Made by a program: the position numbers and the translations under genes. Positions 44,254 to 53,780 of a stretch of DNA of 64,000 nucleotides are shown here, piece by piece (within the stretch, counting starts at the first letter, position 1; each line of letters begins with the position of its first letter). This DNA is from Limnohabitans sp. Rim8. Its GTDB lineage: Bacteria > Pseudomonadota > Gammaproteobacteria > Burkholderiales > Burkholderiaceae_C. The DNA is taken from contig CAMDKK010000003.1 in NCBI GenBank assembly GCA_945901045.1, positions 1 to 64,000 of the forward strand, given 5' to 3'. Below the pieces are notes generated by a model. It was not told the DNA's origin. It did no database searches and worked only from the letters and a program-made list of their open reading frames with translations.

Positions 44254-45552
44254 ATGAACCTCGCCATCCGTCACGTCCGGATTACGCCCATCGCGTTTCG
44301 TGATCCCCCGCTGCTCAATGCAGCAGGCATTCACGAACCCTGGGCGCTGCGCTCTGTCATCGAAATCGAAACTGCCTGCGGGCGCGTTGGCATCAACGAG
44401 ACCTATGGTGATCAGTCCATGCTCGAGGTGCTGGCCAGGGCGGCCCCCGCCTTGCAAGGGCTGTCACCCTGGGATCTGAATGTGATGGAATCTCGTGTGC
44501 AGACCCTGGTGCAACCCGCCAGCAATGCTTCGGAATTTCAGGGTGAGCAAATCTCCCTGGCACCGGGCACACACGTGTCCAAGAATGTTGCCAAGGTGGT
44601 CAATGCTTTTGAGGTGGCTATGCTCGACCTGCAAGGCCAGCTGGCCAATGCCCCGGTGGTAGATCTGTTGGGCGGCGCGGCCCGTGATACCGTACCTTTC
44701 AGCGCATATCTGTTCTTCAAGTACGCTGAACATATCGACCATCCTTACGCGGCCGACCCCTGGGGTGAAGGCATTCAACCTGAGGCGTTGGTTGTGCAGG
44801 CGTGCCGCATGATCGAGCAATACGGCTTTAAGAGCATCAAGCTCAAGGCGGGGGTCTTCCCACCCGAGCAGGAGGTGGCCGCGTTGTTGGCGCTGACGCA
44901 AGCCTTTCCGGATGCACCACTGCGGATCGACCCGAACGCCAACTGGAGCGTGGCCACCAGCCTCAAAGTGATTGAGCAGCTTCGCGGTGTGCTCGAATAT
45001 TACGAAGACCCTGCACCGGGATTGGACGGCATGGCCGCCGTTGCGTACAAGCTCAGGGAGATGGGCGGTGTGCCGCTGGCCACCAACATGGTGGTGACCG
45101 ACTACAAGGAATTTGCTGAGAACGTGCGCCTGGGGTGCCCAGTGCGCATTGTGCTGTCCGACCACCATTACTGGGGGGGTCTGCGCACCACGCAGCAGCT
45201 CGCGCGCTTGTGCCAGACTTTTGACATGGGCTTGTCGATGCACTCCAACTCGCATCTGGGCATCAGCCTGATCGCGATGACGCATCTGGCCGCTTCGGTT
45301 CCGCATCTGGCTTATGCCTGTGACACGCATTACCCCTGGCAGGACGAGGAAGTGGTGCAAGGAGGGCGTCTGAAGTTTGAAAACGGCAGCTTGCGGGTGC
45401 CGCGGGGACCCGGTCTGGGCGTGACGATTGACAGCGAGGCACTGGCCCGCTTACACGACAACTATCTCCATTGCGGTATTCGCAACCGTGACGATCTTGG
45501 GCAGATGCGCAAGTACGACCCGACATTCACTGGCAAACAGCCAAGGTATTGA
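44254..45552 (+). CDS. Glucarate dehydratase-like enolase-superfamily enzyme, first
   Basis: Enzyme of 432 residues of the mandelate racemase/enolase superfamily, glucarate dehydratase branch. Catalytic residues are visible: KxK in SIKLKAGVF, metal ligands D in RIDPNANW, E in YYEDPAPG, N in ATNMVVTDY, and the base His in MHSNSHLGIS, with Asp in LSDHHYWGGL. It dehydrates glucarate or a related aldarate to 5-keto-4-deoxyglucarate. A second paralogue (48352-49686) has clearly different sequence. The C-terminal part of this one is close to known GudD-like proteins that act on glucarate/idarate or on other diacids, so the substrate is uncertain. Confidence 0.88.
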   Translation: MNLAIRHVRITPIAFRDPPLLNAAGIHEPWALRSVIEIETACGRVGINETYGDQSMLEVLARAAPALQGLSPWDLNVMESRVQTLVQPASNASEFQGEQISLAPGTHVSKNVAKVVNAFEVAMLDLQGQLANAPVVDLLGGAARDTVPFSAYLFFKYAEHIDHPYAADPWGEGIQPEALVVQACRMIEQYGFKSIKLKAGVFPPEQEVAALLALTQAFPDAPLRIDPNANWSVATSLKVIEQLRGVLEYYEDPAPGLDGMAAVAYKLREMGGVPLATNMVVTDYKEFAENVRLGCPVRIVLSDHHYWGGLRTTQQLARLCQTFDMGLSMHSNSHLGISLIAMTHLAASVPHLAYACDTHYPWQDEEVVQGGRLKFENGSLRVPRGPGLGVTIDSEALARLHDNYLHCGIRNRDDLGQMRKYDPTFTGKQPRY

Positions 45553-45554
45553 AC

Positions 45555-47132
45555 ATGAATAAGTACACCCCACCTCTCGTCATCCGCATGCACCCGGATG
45601 ACAACGTGGCCATTATCGTTAACGACGGAGGCCTGCCCTCAGGCACTGTCATGACCGAAGGCCCTGCCGCTGGTTTGACACTGCGTGACAAGGTTCCGCA
45701 AGGCCACAAGTTGGCCTTGAAAGACATCGTCGCAGGCCAAGCCGTGCTACGCTTCAACGTGCCGGTGGGCTATGCCCGCGAAGCGGTGTTGGCTGGCAGT
45801 TGGGTGCACGAGCGCTTGCTCGACATCCCGACAGCGCGTGAACTGCAAGGCTTGCCCATGGCCACGCAGCCTGCGCCGGTCTGGGCACCGCTCGAAGGTC
45901 ATTCCTTCGAGGGCTATGTGAATGCCGATGGATCGGTGGGCACACGTAACCTGCTGGCCATCACCACTACAGTGCAGTGTGTGGCAGGTGTGCTCAAGGT
46001 GGCGGTCGATCGCATCGAACGCGAACTGCTGCCGATGTACCCTAACGTGGACGGCGTGGTCGGCCTTGAACACACCTACGGCTGTGGCGTGGCGATTGAA
46101 GCGCCTGGAGCCGAAATCCCGATCCGCACCTTGCGCCACATCAGCCAGAACCCCAACTTCGGCGGCGAAGTGATGGTGGTTAGCCTGGGCTGCGAGAAGC
46201 TGCAACCCTCGCGTCTGCTGCCACCGGGGAGCTTCCCGATCCATGATGCACGCGACGCAGCGCAGGGTCCAGACGTGGTCTGCCTACAAGATGATGAGCA
46301 TGTAGGTTTCATGTCCATGATCAACAGCATCGTGCAGCGTGCGAAGCCGCATCTGGAACGCTTGAACGCACGCCACCGCCAGACCCTGCCCGCCAGTGCC
46401 CTCGTCGTGGGCGTTCAGTGTGGCGGCAGTGATGCGTTTTCTGGCGTGACGGCGAACCCTGCCGTGGGTTACATGGCCGACCTGATCGTTCGCGCTGGGG
46501 GCACGGTGATGTTCTCAGAAAACACCGAAGTGCGTGACGCAGTTGAGCAACTCACCAGCCGCGCAGCGACACGCGCCGTGGCCGAAGATGTGATACGTGA
46601 ACTGGGCTGGTACGACCAATACCTTGAGCGCGGCAGCGTAGACCGCACCGCCAACACCACTCCTGGCAACAAGGCAGGTGGCTTGTCCAACATCGCCGAA
46701 AAAGCCATGGGCTCGATCATCAAGAGCGGCAGCGCCGCAATTGGCAGCGTGCTCGCTCCGGGTGACAAGCTCCGCCCCGACCAGAAAGGCCTGGTTTTTG
46801 CCGCCACGCCCGCGAGCGATTTTATTTGCGGTACGCTGCAGCTGGCCGCTGGCATGAATGTGCATGTATTCACTACTGGCCGTGGCACGCCCTATGGCCT
46901 GCAGGCTTGTCCGGTGGTCAAGGTCGCTACGCGCAGCGACCTGGCCCGGCGCTGGCACGACCTGATGGATTTCAATGCAGGTCAGATTGCCGAAGGCGTG
47001 ATGACGATAGAAGACGCTGGTTGGGCGTTGTTTGACTTGTTGCTGGAAACCGCCAGTGGCAAGAGAACCTGGGCAGAGCACTGGAAGCTGCATAACGCAT
47101 TGGTGCTTTTTAACCCCGCACCGATCACTTGA
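45555..47132 (+). CDS. garD: Galactarate dehydratase (UxaA/GarD family)
   Basis: Metal-dependent dehydratase of 525 residues of the altronate/galactarate dehydratase family. The N-terminal SAF domain (MHPDDNVAIIVNDGGLPSGT) is followed by the UxaA catalytic part: GSVGTRNLLAITTTVQCVAGV, LEHTYGCGVAIEAPG, SLGCEKLQP, VGVQCGGSDAFSGVTANPAVG. The conserved cysteines of the catalytic centre are present. The ATG at 45555 was chosen; TTG at 45549 overlaps the preceding stop. It converts galactarate to 5-keto-4-deoxyglucarate, the same product as glucarate dehydratase. Confidence 0.92.
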   Translation: MNKYTPPLVIRMHPDDNVAIIVNDGGLPSGTVMTEGPAAGLTLRDKVPQGHKLALKDIVAGQAVLRFNVPVGYAREAVLAGSWVHERLLDIPTARELQGLPMATQPAPVWAPLEGHSFEGYVNADGSVGTRNLLAITTTVQCVAGVLKVAVDRIERELLPMYPNVDGVVGLEHTYGCGVAIEAPGAEIPIRTLRHISQNPNFGGEVMVVSLGCEKLQPSRLLPPGSFPIHDARDAAQGPDVVCLQDDEHVGFMSMINSIVQRAKPHLERLNARHRQTLPASALVVGVQCGGSDAFSGVTANPAVGYMADLIVRAGGTVMFSENTEVRDAVEQLTSRAATRAVAEDVIRELGWYDQYLERGSVDRTANTTPGNKAGGLSNIAEKAMGSIIKSGSAAIGSVLAPGDKLRPDQKGLVFAATPASDFICGTLQLAAGMNVHVFTTGRGTPYGLQACPVVKVATRSDLARRWHDLMDFNAGQIAEGVMTIEDAGWALFDLLLETASGKRTWAEHWKLHNALVLFNPAPIT

Positions 47133-47180
47133 AGTAAAGACAAATCATTTGATTTTTAACTCGTGAACAAGGATAAAAGT

Positions 47181-48161
47181 ATGTTGAAAAAACGCAACCT
47201 GATGCTGGCTATCGGACTCGCCGTCTCTGGCCTGATGAGCCAAGGTCAAGCCATCGCCCAAGCAGATTACCCCAACAAGCCGATCAAACTGATCGTCGCC
47301 TTTCCTCCCGGTGGCACCAGCGATGTGATGGGCCGTTTGATGGCGGAAGAGTTAGGAAAAGTACTCAAACAGCCTGTTTTGGTCGAGAACATTGGAGGTG
47401 CTGGCGGAGTGATTGGCATCGATCGTGCGGTAAAAATGTCCCCCGATGGTTACACCATCATCCAGACTGGTGTGGGTCAGAACGCGGTGGCGCATGGCCT
47501 TGACCCCAACATCAAGTACGACTCGCTGACCGATTTCATCCACCTTACGCAGGTTCACTCGGGCCCTAACGTTCTGCTGGTTCACCCCGCACAAGCTTTC
47601 AAGACCGTCAAGGATCTGGTGGACTACGCCAAGAAGAACCCTGGCAAGCTGGATTACGGTTACACCCACGCGGCCTCTGGCCATATGGCTATGGAGCTGT
47701 TTAAACAGACGACAGGCATTTTCCTGACCGGCATACCCTACCGTGGCGGCGGCCCTATGCTCAACGACCTGCTTGCGGGTACTGTCCCCATGGTCTTTCT
47801 GAATCAGGATGTCGCTCTGCCCCATGTCAAGGCGGGCAAGCTGCGTGCGCTGGCTGTGACAAGCAAAGAACGCAATGCGCTTTACCCCGATGTGCCAACC
47901 ATTTCTGAATCTGGTTACAAAGGTTTTGAAGCGCTGTCTTGGTCAGGATTATCAGTGGCCAAGGGAACTCCCCAGCCGATTGTGGATAAGCTGGAAGCCG
48001 CTATGGCCCAGTCCATGCAGACGGCCAATTTCAAACAACGTCTGACCTCGACCGGTTTTGTGATCCCTGCTCAGGGCAGCAAACCTTACACCGAGTTTGT
48101 CAAGTCCGAGCTGAACCAGTGGACAAGTGTGATCAAGACCGCCGGCATCAAACCTCAGTAA
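47181..48161 (+). CDS. Bug/TctC-type solute receptor
   Basis: Periplasmic receptor of 326 residues. Signal peptide MLKKRNLMLAIGLAVSGLMSQGQAIAQA, then YPNKPIKLIVAFPPGGTSDVMGRLMAEELGK, IPYRGGGPMLNDLLAGTVPMVFLNQD and YPDVPTISESGYKGFEALSWSGL, all standard Bug motifs. The GTG at 47163 opens a slightly longer frame, but AAGGA precedes the ATG at 47181. Within the aldarate region it probably binds a sugar acid. No TctAB permease is nearby, so it may also act as an extra sensor or receptor. Confidence 0.93.
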   Translation: MLKKRNLMLAIGLAVSGLMSQGQAIAQADYPNKPIKLIVAFPPGGTSDVMGRLMAEELGKVLKQPVLVENIGGAGGVIGIDRAVKMSPDGYTIIQTGVGQNAVAHGLDPNIKYDSLTDFIHLTQVHSGPNVLLVHPAQAFKTVKDLVDYAKKNPGKLDYGYTHAASGHMAMELFKQTTGIFLTGIPYRGGGPMLNDLLAGTVPMVFLNQDVALPHVKAGKLRALAVTSKERNALYPDVPTISESGYKGFEALSWSGLSVAKGTPQPIVDKLEAAMAQSMQTANFKQRLTSTGFVIPAQGSKPYTEFVKSELNQWTSVIKTAGIKPQ

Positions 48162-48173
48162 GAAAGTCCATCG

Positions 48174-48350
48174 ATGTTTGACACCATTTCCTGGGTCCGC
48201 GCCAGCGCTTGTACCTTGCCGCTGGCCCATCCCATCAGTGACGCCATGGACCGATTCCTTCGGCCGGTCGGATTGCCTGCAGGATATGCCTGGCTGGCTG
48301 TTACAACCTCAGAGTCGACCTTGCTGATAACTGATTTTCCGAGTAATTGA
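48174..48350 (+). pseudogene. Remnant of a talarate/galactarate dehydratase-like gene
   Basis: A 58-codon open frame starts at ATG 48174 and ends two bases before the glucarate dehydratase start. Its first 24 residues read ISWVRASACTLPLAHPISDA, the typical N-terminus of L-talarate/galactarate dehydratases (enolase superfamily), normally about 380-400 residues long. After that the sequence does not resemble the family, so all domains that carry the active site are gone. It is most likely the deletion scar of a third sugar-acid dehydratase. The frame could still be translated as a short peptide just before gudD. Confidence 0.55.
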
Positions 48351-48351
48351 A

Positions 48352-49686
48352 ATGACCACTGCATCCACCCCCGTCATCACTGCCATGCGCGTTATCCCCG
48401 TTGCCGGGCGTGACGGCATGCTGCTTAACCTGAGCGGCGCACACGCGCCGTTTTTCACTCGCAACTTGCTGCTGCTGACCGACAGCCTGGGACACACCGG
48501 CGTGGGCGAAGTGCCTGGCGGCGAGGTCATCCGCCAGACACTGGAGGATGCCCGTGAACTGGTCGTGGGCCAACCCTTGGGCAGCCACTTGGCCGTTTTG
48601 CAGCGCATGCAAAAAACCTTCGCCGACCGCGATGCGGGCGGTCGCGGCCTGCAGACCTTTGACCTGCGTACCACGGTGCATTCGGTGACTGCTGTTGAGT
48701 CGGCCTTGCTCGATTTGCTCGGCCAGTTTTTGCAAGTGCCCGTGGCCGCCTTGCTGGGTGAAGGTCAGCAGCGAGATGCGGTGGAAATGCTGGGCTACTT
48801 ATTTTACGTGGGCGACCGCAAGAAAACAGACTTGCCCTATGCCAGTGAACCCGATGCCGACAATGCCTGGTTCCGTGGGCGCCACGATGAGGCCATGACG
48901 CCCGAGGCCATCTTGCGCCTGGCTGAAGCCGCCTACGAACGCTATGGCTTCAACGATTTCAAGCTCAAGGGCGGTGTGCTGCGCGGCGAGGAAGAAGTCG
49001 ATGCGATTCACGCCCTGCACGCGCGCTTTCCACAGGCGCGCATCACGCTCGACCCCAACGGTGGTTGGCTGCTGAAAGACGCGATCCGCCTGATGCGGGA
49101 TATGCATGGCGTGCTGGCTTATGCTGAGGACCCTTGCGGTGCCGAGCAGGGCTTCAGCGGTCGCGAGGTGATGGCCGAGTTCCGCCGCGCGACCGGCCTG
49201 CCCACGGCCACCAACATGGTCGCCACCGACTGGCGCCAGATGGTGCACGCTTTAAGTTTACAGAGCGTGGACATACCCCTGGCTGATCCGCATTTCTGGA
49301 CCATGGCGGGCAGTGTGCGTGTAGCGCAAACTTGTCGCGACTGGGGTCTGACTTGGGGCTCGCATTCTAACAACCACTTTGATGTGTCGCTGGCCATGTT
49401 CACCCATGTGGCTGCGGCTGCGCCGGGCAAGGTCACCGCGATTGACACCCACTGGATCTGGCAGGACGGCCAGGGACTCACAAAAGAGCCGCTACAGATC
49501 GTGGGCGGCATGGTGCAGGTGCCCAAGAAGCCGGGCCTGGGCATCGAGCTGGACATGGTCAAAGTGGAGGCAGCCCACCAACTGTACCTGCAACATGGCT
49601 TGGGTGCCCGCAACGATGCGCAGGCCATGCAGTATTTGATTTCAGGTTGGACTTTCGACAACAAACGGCCCTGCATGGTGCGTTGA
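48352..49686 (+). CDS. gudD: Glucarate dehydratase
   Basis: Enolase-superfamily enzyme of 444 residues, close to the length of characterised GudD proteins. Catalytic residues: KxK in NDFKLKGG, metal ligands in [15 protein letters not shown] and [10 protein letters not shown], the Asp in LADPHFW and the base His in [23 protein letters not shown]. The segment [28 protein letters not shown] at the N-terminus is the GudD signature. It converts D-glucarate to 5-keto-4-deoxy-D-glucarate. It follows the dehydratase remnant and ends the plus-strand catabolic series. Confidence 0.95.
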   Translation: MTTASTPVITAMRVIPVAGRDGMLLNLSGAHAPFFTRNLLLLTDSLGHTGVGEVPGGEVIRQTLEDARELVVGQPLGSHLAVLQRMQKTFADRDAGGRGLQTFDLRTTVHSVTAVESALLDLLGQFLQVPVAALLGEGQQRDAVEMLGYLFYVGDRKKTDLPYASEPDADNAWFRGRHDEAMTPEAILRLAEAAYERYGFNDFKLKGGVLRGEEEVDAIHALHARFPQARITLDPNGGWLLKDAIRLMRDMHGVLAYAEDPCGAEQGFSGREVMAEFRRATGLPTATNMVATDWRQMVHALSLQSVDIPLADPHFWTMAGSVRVAQTCRDWGLTWGSHSNNHFDVSLAMFTHVAAAAPGKVTAIDTHWIWQDGQGLTKEPLQIVGGMVQVPKKPGLGIELDMVKVEAAHQLYLQHGLGARNDAQAMQYLISGWTFDNKRPCMVR

Positions 49687-49690
49687 GCGC

Positions 49691-49721
49691 GGTCTTGAAA
49701 GACCTGGATCGGCCGGATCCA
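49691..49721. terminator. Two abutting hairpins between convergent genes (possible terminator)
   Basis: GGTCTT-GA-AAGACC (49691-49704) and TGGATC-GGCCG-GATCCA (49705-49721) stand back to back between gudD and the convergent transporter gene. There is no T tract, so a rho-independent terminator is only possible, not certain. Confidence 0.4.
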
Positions 49722-49767
49722 AAGTGTGAGATTCCAGCCATGTTCAAGATCGTGATGAACGAAAAAA

Positions 49768-50631
49768 TCAGCGCCGATTGAACCAAACGGATGCCAAGCC
49801 AAAACCGGCGATCATCAGCATGCCGATCAGTGCCCACAAGTCGGGTAGGTGGTTGAACATCAACCAACCGCCCAGTGCAGAAAAACCAATGGCGCTGTAC
49901 AGATAGGGCGACAAGACCGAGGCGGGTGCCTTGGAAAATGCCAACACCATGAAAAACTGTCCGTAGGATCCGGCCACTGCGACGAAGGCCAGCAAGCCCA
50001 ATTCAGCCCCAGTCATGCTGCCAGGCCAGAAGAAGGGTACCGCCACGCTCATGACCGAAAAACTCAGCAAGCTTGTGAAAAACTGAATGGTTAAAGGGGA
50101 GTCTTTTCTTGCCAGATAGCCGGTCAGTGTTTGAAAACCTGTGTAACAGACTACTCCCAACAATGCCAAAGTCGCACCGGTCGGGTCCACATCACCTCCG
50201 GGACGAACCACCAGCAATGCTCCCGTCATGCCACCTGCGATGAAAAGCCAGCCGATTGCACTGACTTTTTCTTTCAAAACAAAGCGAGCCAAAAGGGTGA
50301 CCGCCAAGGGCACAAGGCAATAGATGGCTGTGAATTCGGCAACGGGAATGCGCTGCAGCGCGCCATAACCGAACAGACTACCGCCCACGACCAAACTGCC
50401 TCGCAGAAGATGAAGTCTTGCTTGCTGAGTAGTGAATAAATGAGGCGACTTTTTTCGCAAAATGGTCGCCGTGATCATTGCCGTCTGCACGCCATACCGA
50501 GTCCAAATGATGATCATCGGTGTCAGCGTCAGCATCAACAGTTTGCTGAAAGTGTCTTGCGTCGACAAGCAGGCCATAGAGGCCACCATGGTCAGGATGG
50601 CGCTGAGGTGGGCGGTTTGGGGGCGGTTCAT
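49768..50631 (-). CDS. EamA (DMT superfamily) transporter
   Basis: Membrane protein of about 287 residues with ten hydrophobic segments in two EamA repeats. Repeat features: MACLSTQDTFSKLLM in the first helix, RIPVAEFTAIYCLVPLAVTLLARFVLKEKVS in the first repeat, and LAFSKAPASVLSPYLYSAIGFSALGGWLMFNHLPDLWALIGMLMI in the second. EamA proteins export metabolites or amino acids, or are of unknown substrate. The ATG at 50631 makes an ATGA overlap with the AraC gene, so they are cotranscribed; the frame that starts at 50706 runs inside that gene. Confidence 0.92.
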   Translation of the reverse strand: MNRPQTAHLSAILTMVASMACLSTQDTFSKLLMLTLTPMIIIWTRYGVQTAMITATILRKKSPHLFTTQQARLHLLRGSLVVGGSLFGYGALQRIPVAEFTAIYCLVPLAVTLLARFVLKEKVSAIGWLFIAGGMTGALLVVRPGGDVDPTGATLALLGVVCYTGFQTLTGYLARKDSPLTIQFFTSLLSFSVMSVAVPFFWPGSMTGAELGLLAFVAVAGSYGQFFMVLAFSKAPASVLSPYLYSAIGFSALGGWLMFNHLPDLWALIGMLMIAGFGLASVWFNRR

Positions 50632-51599
50632 GGATGGCGCAATGTGCTGGAGGGCAACTCGCCGAAAAGTCGCTTGTAATCCTGTGCAAACTGGCCCAAG
50701 TGCCAAAAGCCCCAGTGGGCGGCAACGTCTTGCACCATGACGCCTTTTGCGGCGTCACGCAGGCCGCGGCGAACACCATTAAGACGCAAGGCGCGCAGGT
50801 ATTTGACGGGGGTGGTGCCCAATACATCTTGAAAGCTGTAGTTCAGTTTGCGACGGCTTGTGCCCAAATGGCTGCACACTTCGAGGATGGACAGGGGTTC
50901 ATCAGTGTGTCCCAGCATCAATTCACAGGCTTTATCGACCAGTTTTTTGCGCCGCTCCAGCGTCGGCAGTTCATGCATGTCCACTTGCGAGGGCAGAGCT
51001 TCGATCCACTCCATCAGAATCTCGTCACGCAGCTGACGCAAGGCCTGTGGGTCGTGCTGGCGGTTCGCCAGGGCGCTGGCCTGGTCCAGAACGGTAATCT
51101 GCAAGTCGCGCAAAATTTTCGCCTTGACGCCTGAGGTTTGAAGTACCAGCTGCTTTTCGAGCCAATGGGCCAGGGGCTTTTGGTACATGCGTTCCCACAG
51201 TGGGTTGAGCAAATCGCGTTCAACTACCACCGCAATCAGTGTGAAATTGTCTGGCGTCGTCATGTCCACTACATCGCCCTTGCCGCACATGATGGCGTTC
51301 TCAGGTACGCGCTGGCCGTTGAAAAACAGATCCGAAGAGTCCTTCAACGCCATGGCAAAACCGTACACGCTGTTATCGAGTCGCCCTCGCTGGCGCAGGG
51401 CGATGTTGGTGTCTTCTCGCAGCAGGGTCACCTCAGGCAGTTGCACTTGATGGATTCGTCCTTTGAACTGGCCGGATGAGAGCTGTTCGTAGTGCAGCGC
51501 CCAGCCCTTTTGCGACAACGCGTGATGGTCCATGTCCTGGGTGTCCAGTACTTGGACCCACGGTAAACTGGGGGTGGGCGATTTTTGTGTGGATGTCAA
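50628..51599 (-). CDS. AraC-family transcriptional regulator
   Basis: Regulator of 323 residues. The C-terminal AraC HTH reads LSILEVCSHLGTSRRKLNYSFQDVLGTTPVKYLRALRLNGVRRGLRDA ... VQDVAAHWGFWHLGQFAQDYKRLFGELPSSTLR, with both helix-turn-helix motifs. The N-terminal domain is cupin-like (EVTLLREDTNIALRQRGRLDNS) and of the type seen in EutR/OruR-like regulators of amine or ethanolamine use. It leads the AraC-EamA operon and is probably its own regulator; a ligand cannot be named. Confidence 0.92.
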   Translation of the reverse strand: MTSTQKSPTPSLPWVQVLDTQDMDHHALSQKGWALHYEQLSSGQFKGRIHQVQLPEVTLLREDTNIALRQRGRLDNSVYGFAMALKDSSDLFFNGQRVPENAIMCGKGDVVDMTTPDNFTLIAVVVERDLLNPLWERMYQKPLAHWLEKQLVLQTSGVKAKILRDLQITVLDQASALANRQHDPQALRQLRDEILMEWIEALPSQVDMHELPTLERRKKLVDKACELMLGHTDEPLSILEVCSHLGTSRRKLNYSFQDVLGTTPVKYLRALRLNGVRRGLRDAAKGVMVQDVAAHWGFWHLGQFAQDYKRLFGELPSSTLRHP

Positions 51600-51995
51600 A
51601 GATGTAATGCACCGAAAACGGCAATTGATTGATTTTGCACGTCAGAGCCAAGCCCGTCATTTCTGGTTAACCCGACATTGAATTTGCTAAAAAAATGATT
51701 TCTGAAATTCAAGTGCCAGGTCCTGATTTTCAGAGTTTGAAGTTCTTGGGCCATTCTGATGAAGAGAAGCAAAACCTGTTTTTAAAATGGGACCGCATGG
51801 CTGAAGCCCTTGCAAAAGCTGTGGCCAGTGCAAGGTTTTCCATAGAGCGCAAAGTGGTTTCCAAAAGACGCTGAGCACAGTTCAAGCGCTCGTTCTGGCG
51901 CTGGAGTTGCCCCAATTCACCGGACACTTTGACCTTATTGATCTTGAAAAATTCCAAGATCAAAGAGCCAGAGATGCCCTTGCGCAAAGTGGTCT
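51600..51995. other. Gap between the AraC and hyuB genes with weak open frames
   Basis: A plus-strand frame of 59 codons at 51695-51874 (start MISEIQVPGPDFQSLKFLGH, end VVSKRR) has no clear ribosome site. A minus-strand frame of 94 codons over 51730-52011 contains a heptad-like stretch (LGQLQRQNERLNCAQRLL). They occupy the same bases and at most one can be real. I recognise neither; the minus frame overlaps the hyuB end by 16 bases. It may be the scar of a lost mobile or small gene. Confidence 0.35.
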
Positions 51996-53747
51996 TTACG
52001 CGGACACCCAAGCAGGCAAAAGCTTGATCGCCAATTGCACGTGCTCAACACCATAAGCACGTTCAGCTGCTGCCCGTGTCATCTTGTCGGACATCAAGTC
52101 TTCGGCTAAGGCCTCAATGCTTCTTAGATGCGACGGCCCAAACCCCCCCCCGCCCGGTGTTTCAACCCGCATGCGCTGTCCAGCGGCGAGTTGCCGGCCA
52201 GGCTGGTTGGCAGGAAGTATGCGTTGGCCGGGGAGGTCTTTGTCCAGTATGACAGTCCCAAAGCCCCCTGACTGCCCCCCATTTTGACCTTGAGCTGGAA
52301 TGTGAGTACCTTCGGTCGTCGCGAAGAAGAAGGTGTTGTCATCCAGTGTTCGTATCTGCCGCGAGATACCCAGACCTCCCCGATGTTGACCCACGCCGCC
52401 GCTGTCCCGGACAAGTGCATACTCCTCCACGAGCAGGGGATACTCATTCTCGAGAGCCTCTGCAGGCAGGTTTGAGGAGTTGGTGATGTGAACATGGGTG
52501 CCGTCAGCACCATCTTCGTTGAAATGAGCACCGACGCCCCCACCAATGGTTTCGACATACACGTAGGTGCCAGGACGGCGACGTGACTGACCTGACACAA
52601 CCAGGGCAGGCATCGCATCGTTGCTGGATGCCATCGCCCTGTCGATAGGCAATATCTGACTGAATGCGCCAATGATCGCGCCGGCCACACGTTGCGATGT
52701 ACTGGCGCGCATTCCGACCGCAGCCGGAAAACGCGGCCGAGTGATGGTACCTTCGGGCGAACGTATGTCGATACACCCGAACATCCCTTCGTTAGCGATC
52801 AGCTCAGGATCAAGCATAGTTTTTACACAGTAATACACGCAGGCGCGCAGTGCGCTTTCTGGCATGTTGTAGCCACCAGGCGATTGTGGGCCGGAGCCGT
52901 TGAAGTCGACTACCAGGCGATCACCTTCAGTACTGATACTGGCCGTGATTGGAATTTTAGGACCCCCAATGCCATCGTCATCCAGTGCCGTTGTGAAGCT
53001 TCCCGTGCGACCCTGAATGGTCGCGATACGCTGTTTGATACGTCGCTCGGTGTAGGCCAGCAAGTCCTCAATTGAATGCAGAACTGAGCTCAACCCCATC
53101 TGCCTGACGAGTTCAAGCATCAGTTTTTTGCCACGGGCATTGACTGCGATTTGGACTTTCAGATCGACAACACGATCCTCAGGTTCACGGCTGTTTGCAG
53201 CGATAAATCGAAGGATGTCTTCATCCTCTTGATTCTGGCGCATGACCCGTATGACCGGGATGCGGATTCCCTCTTCGAATACCGTCTTGGCACCTGGTGA
53301 CACCGAACCCGGCGCGCTCCCGCCGACATCTGAGTGATGCCCGATGTTGGCGGCAAAAAAGCTCAAAAGGCTATCGCAAAAAATCGGTGTCACGATGGTA
53401 ATGTCAGGCGCGTGCGTGCCGCCCGCCAGATAGGCATCATTGCAAATAAAGGCATCGCCTTCTTTGATTCCCTCTGCACCATAATGCTGGAGAGCCGCCA
53501 CCACACCCCCTGCAAGAGACCCCAAATGCATCGGAATATGGGCGGCCTGGGCAATCAGTCGACCGCGCGCATCAAAGAGGGCCACCGAGCAGTCCTTGCG
53601 CTCCTTGATGTTGGGAGAGAACGAGGCACGCACCAAGGTATTGCCCATTTCTTCGGTGATCGTGAGCAGGCGATTGGAGAAAACCTCCATCGCAATCGGA
53701 TCGAATAAGTTGGGTGCTGTAGGCGTTGCGGGACTCAAGGTGTTCAT
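51996..53747 (-). CDS. hyuB: Hydantoinase B / oxoprolinase-type subunit
   Basis: Protein of 583 residues, the usual length for HyuB. Motifs include DPIAMEVFSNRLLTITEEMGNTLVRASFSPNIKERKDCSVALFDARG, HLGSLAGGVVAALQH, IGHHSDVGGSAPGS and the C-terminal GGQSGGFGTVILDKD plus VETPGGGGFG. The HyuA-HyuB pair hydrolyses 5-oxoproline, hydantoins or related cyclic amides using ATP. It is the last gene of the cluster, 33 bases after hyuA. A run of nine C at 52143-52151 codes for the Gly-rich tail; the frame there is intact. Confidence 0.93.
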   Translation of the reverse strand: MNTLSPATPTAPNLFDPIAMEVFSNRLLTITEEMGNTLVRASFSPNIKERKDCSVALFDARGRLIAQAAHIPMHLGSLAGGVVAALQHYGAEGIKEGDAFICNDAYLAGGTHAPDITIVTPIFCDSLLSFFAANIGHHSDVGGSAPGSVSPGAKTVFEEGIRIPVIRVMRQNQEDEDILRFIAANSREPEDRVVDLKVQIAVNARGKKLMLELVRQMGLSSVLHSIEDLLAYTERRIKQRIATIQGRTGSFTTALDDDGIGGPKIPITASISTEGDRLVVDFNGSGPQSPGGYNMPESALRACVYYCVKTMLDPELIANEGMFGCIDIRSPEGTITRPRFPAAVGMRASTSQRVAGAIIGAFSQILPIDRAMASSNDAMPALVVSGQSRRRPGTYVYVETIGGGVGAHFNEDGADGTHVHITNSSNLPAEALENEYPLLVEEYALVRDSGGVGQHRGGLGISRQIRTLDDNTFFFATTEGTHIPAQGQNGGQSGGFGTVILDKDLPGQRILPANQPGRQLAAGQRMRVETPGGGGFGPSHLRSIEALAEDLMSDKMTRAAAERAYGVEHVQLAIKLLPAWVSA

Positions 53748-53780
53748 ATGAATTTCCAGTCAATGGACTTGCATTGGCAA

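Noticed and set aside
44464-45360. Minus-strand frame of 298 codons opposite the first GudD-like gene
   Set aside because: Antisense shadow of a gene with complete catalytic motifs.
52143-52151. Run of nine C in hyuB as a possible frameshift or phase-variable tract
   Set aside because: The frame is intact through it and the run encodes the glycine-rich C-terminal motif normal for HyuB.
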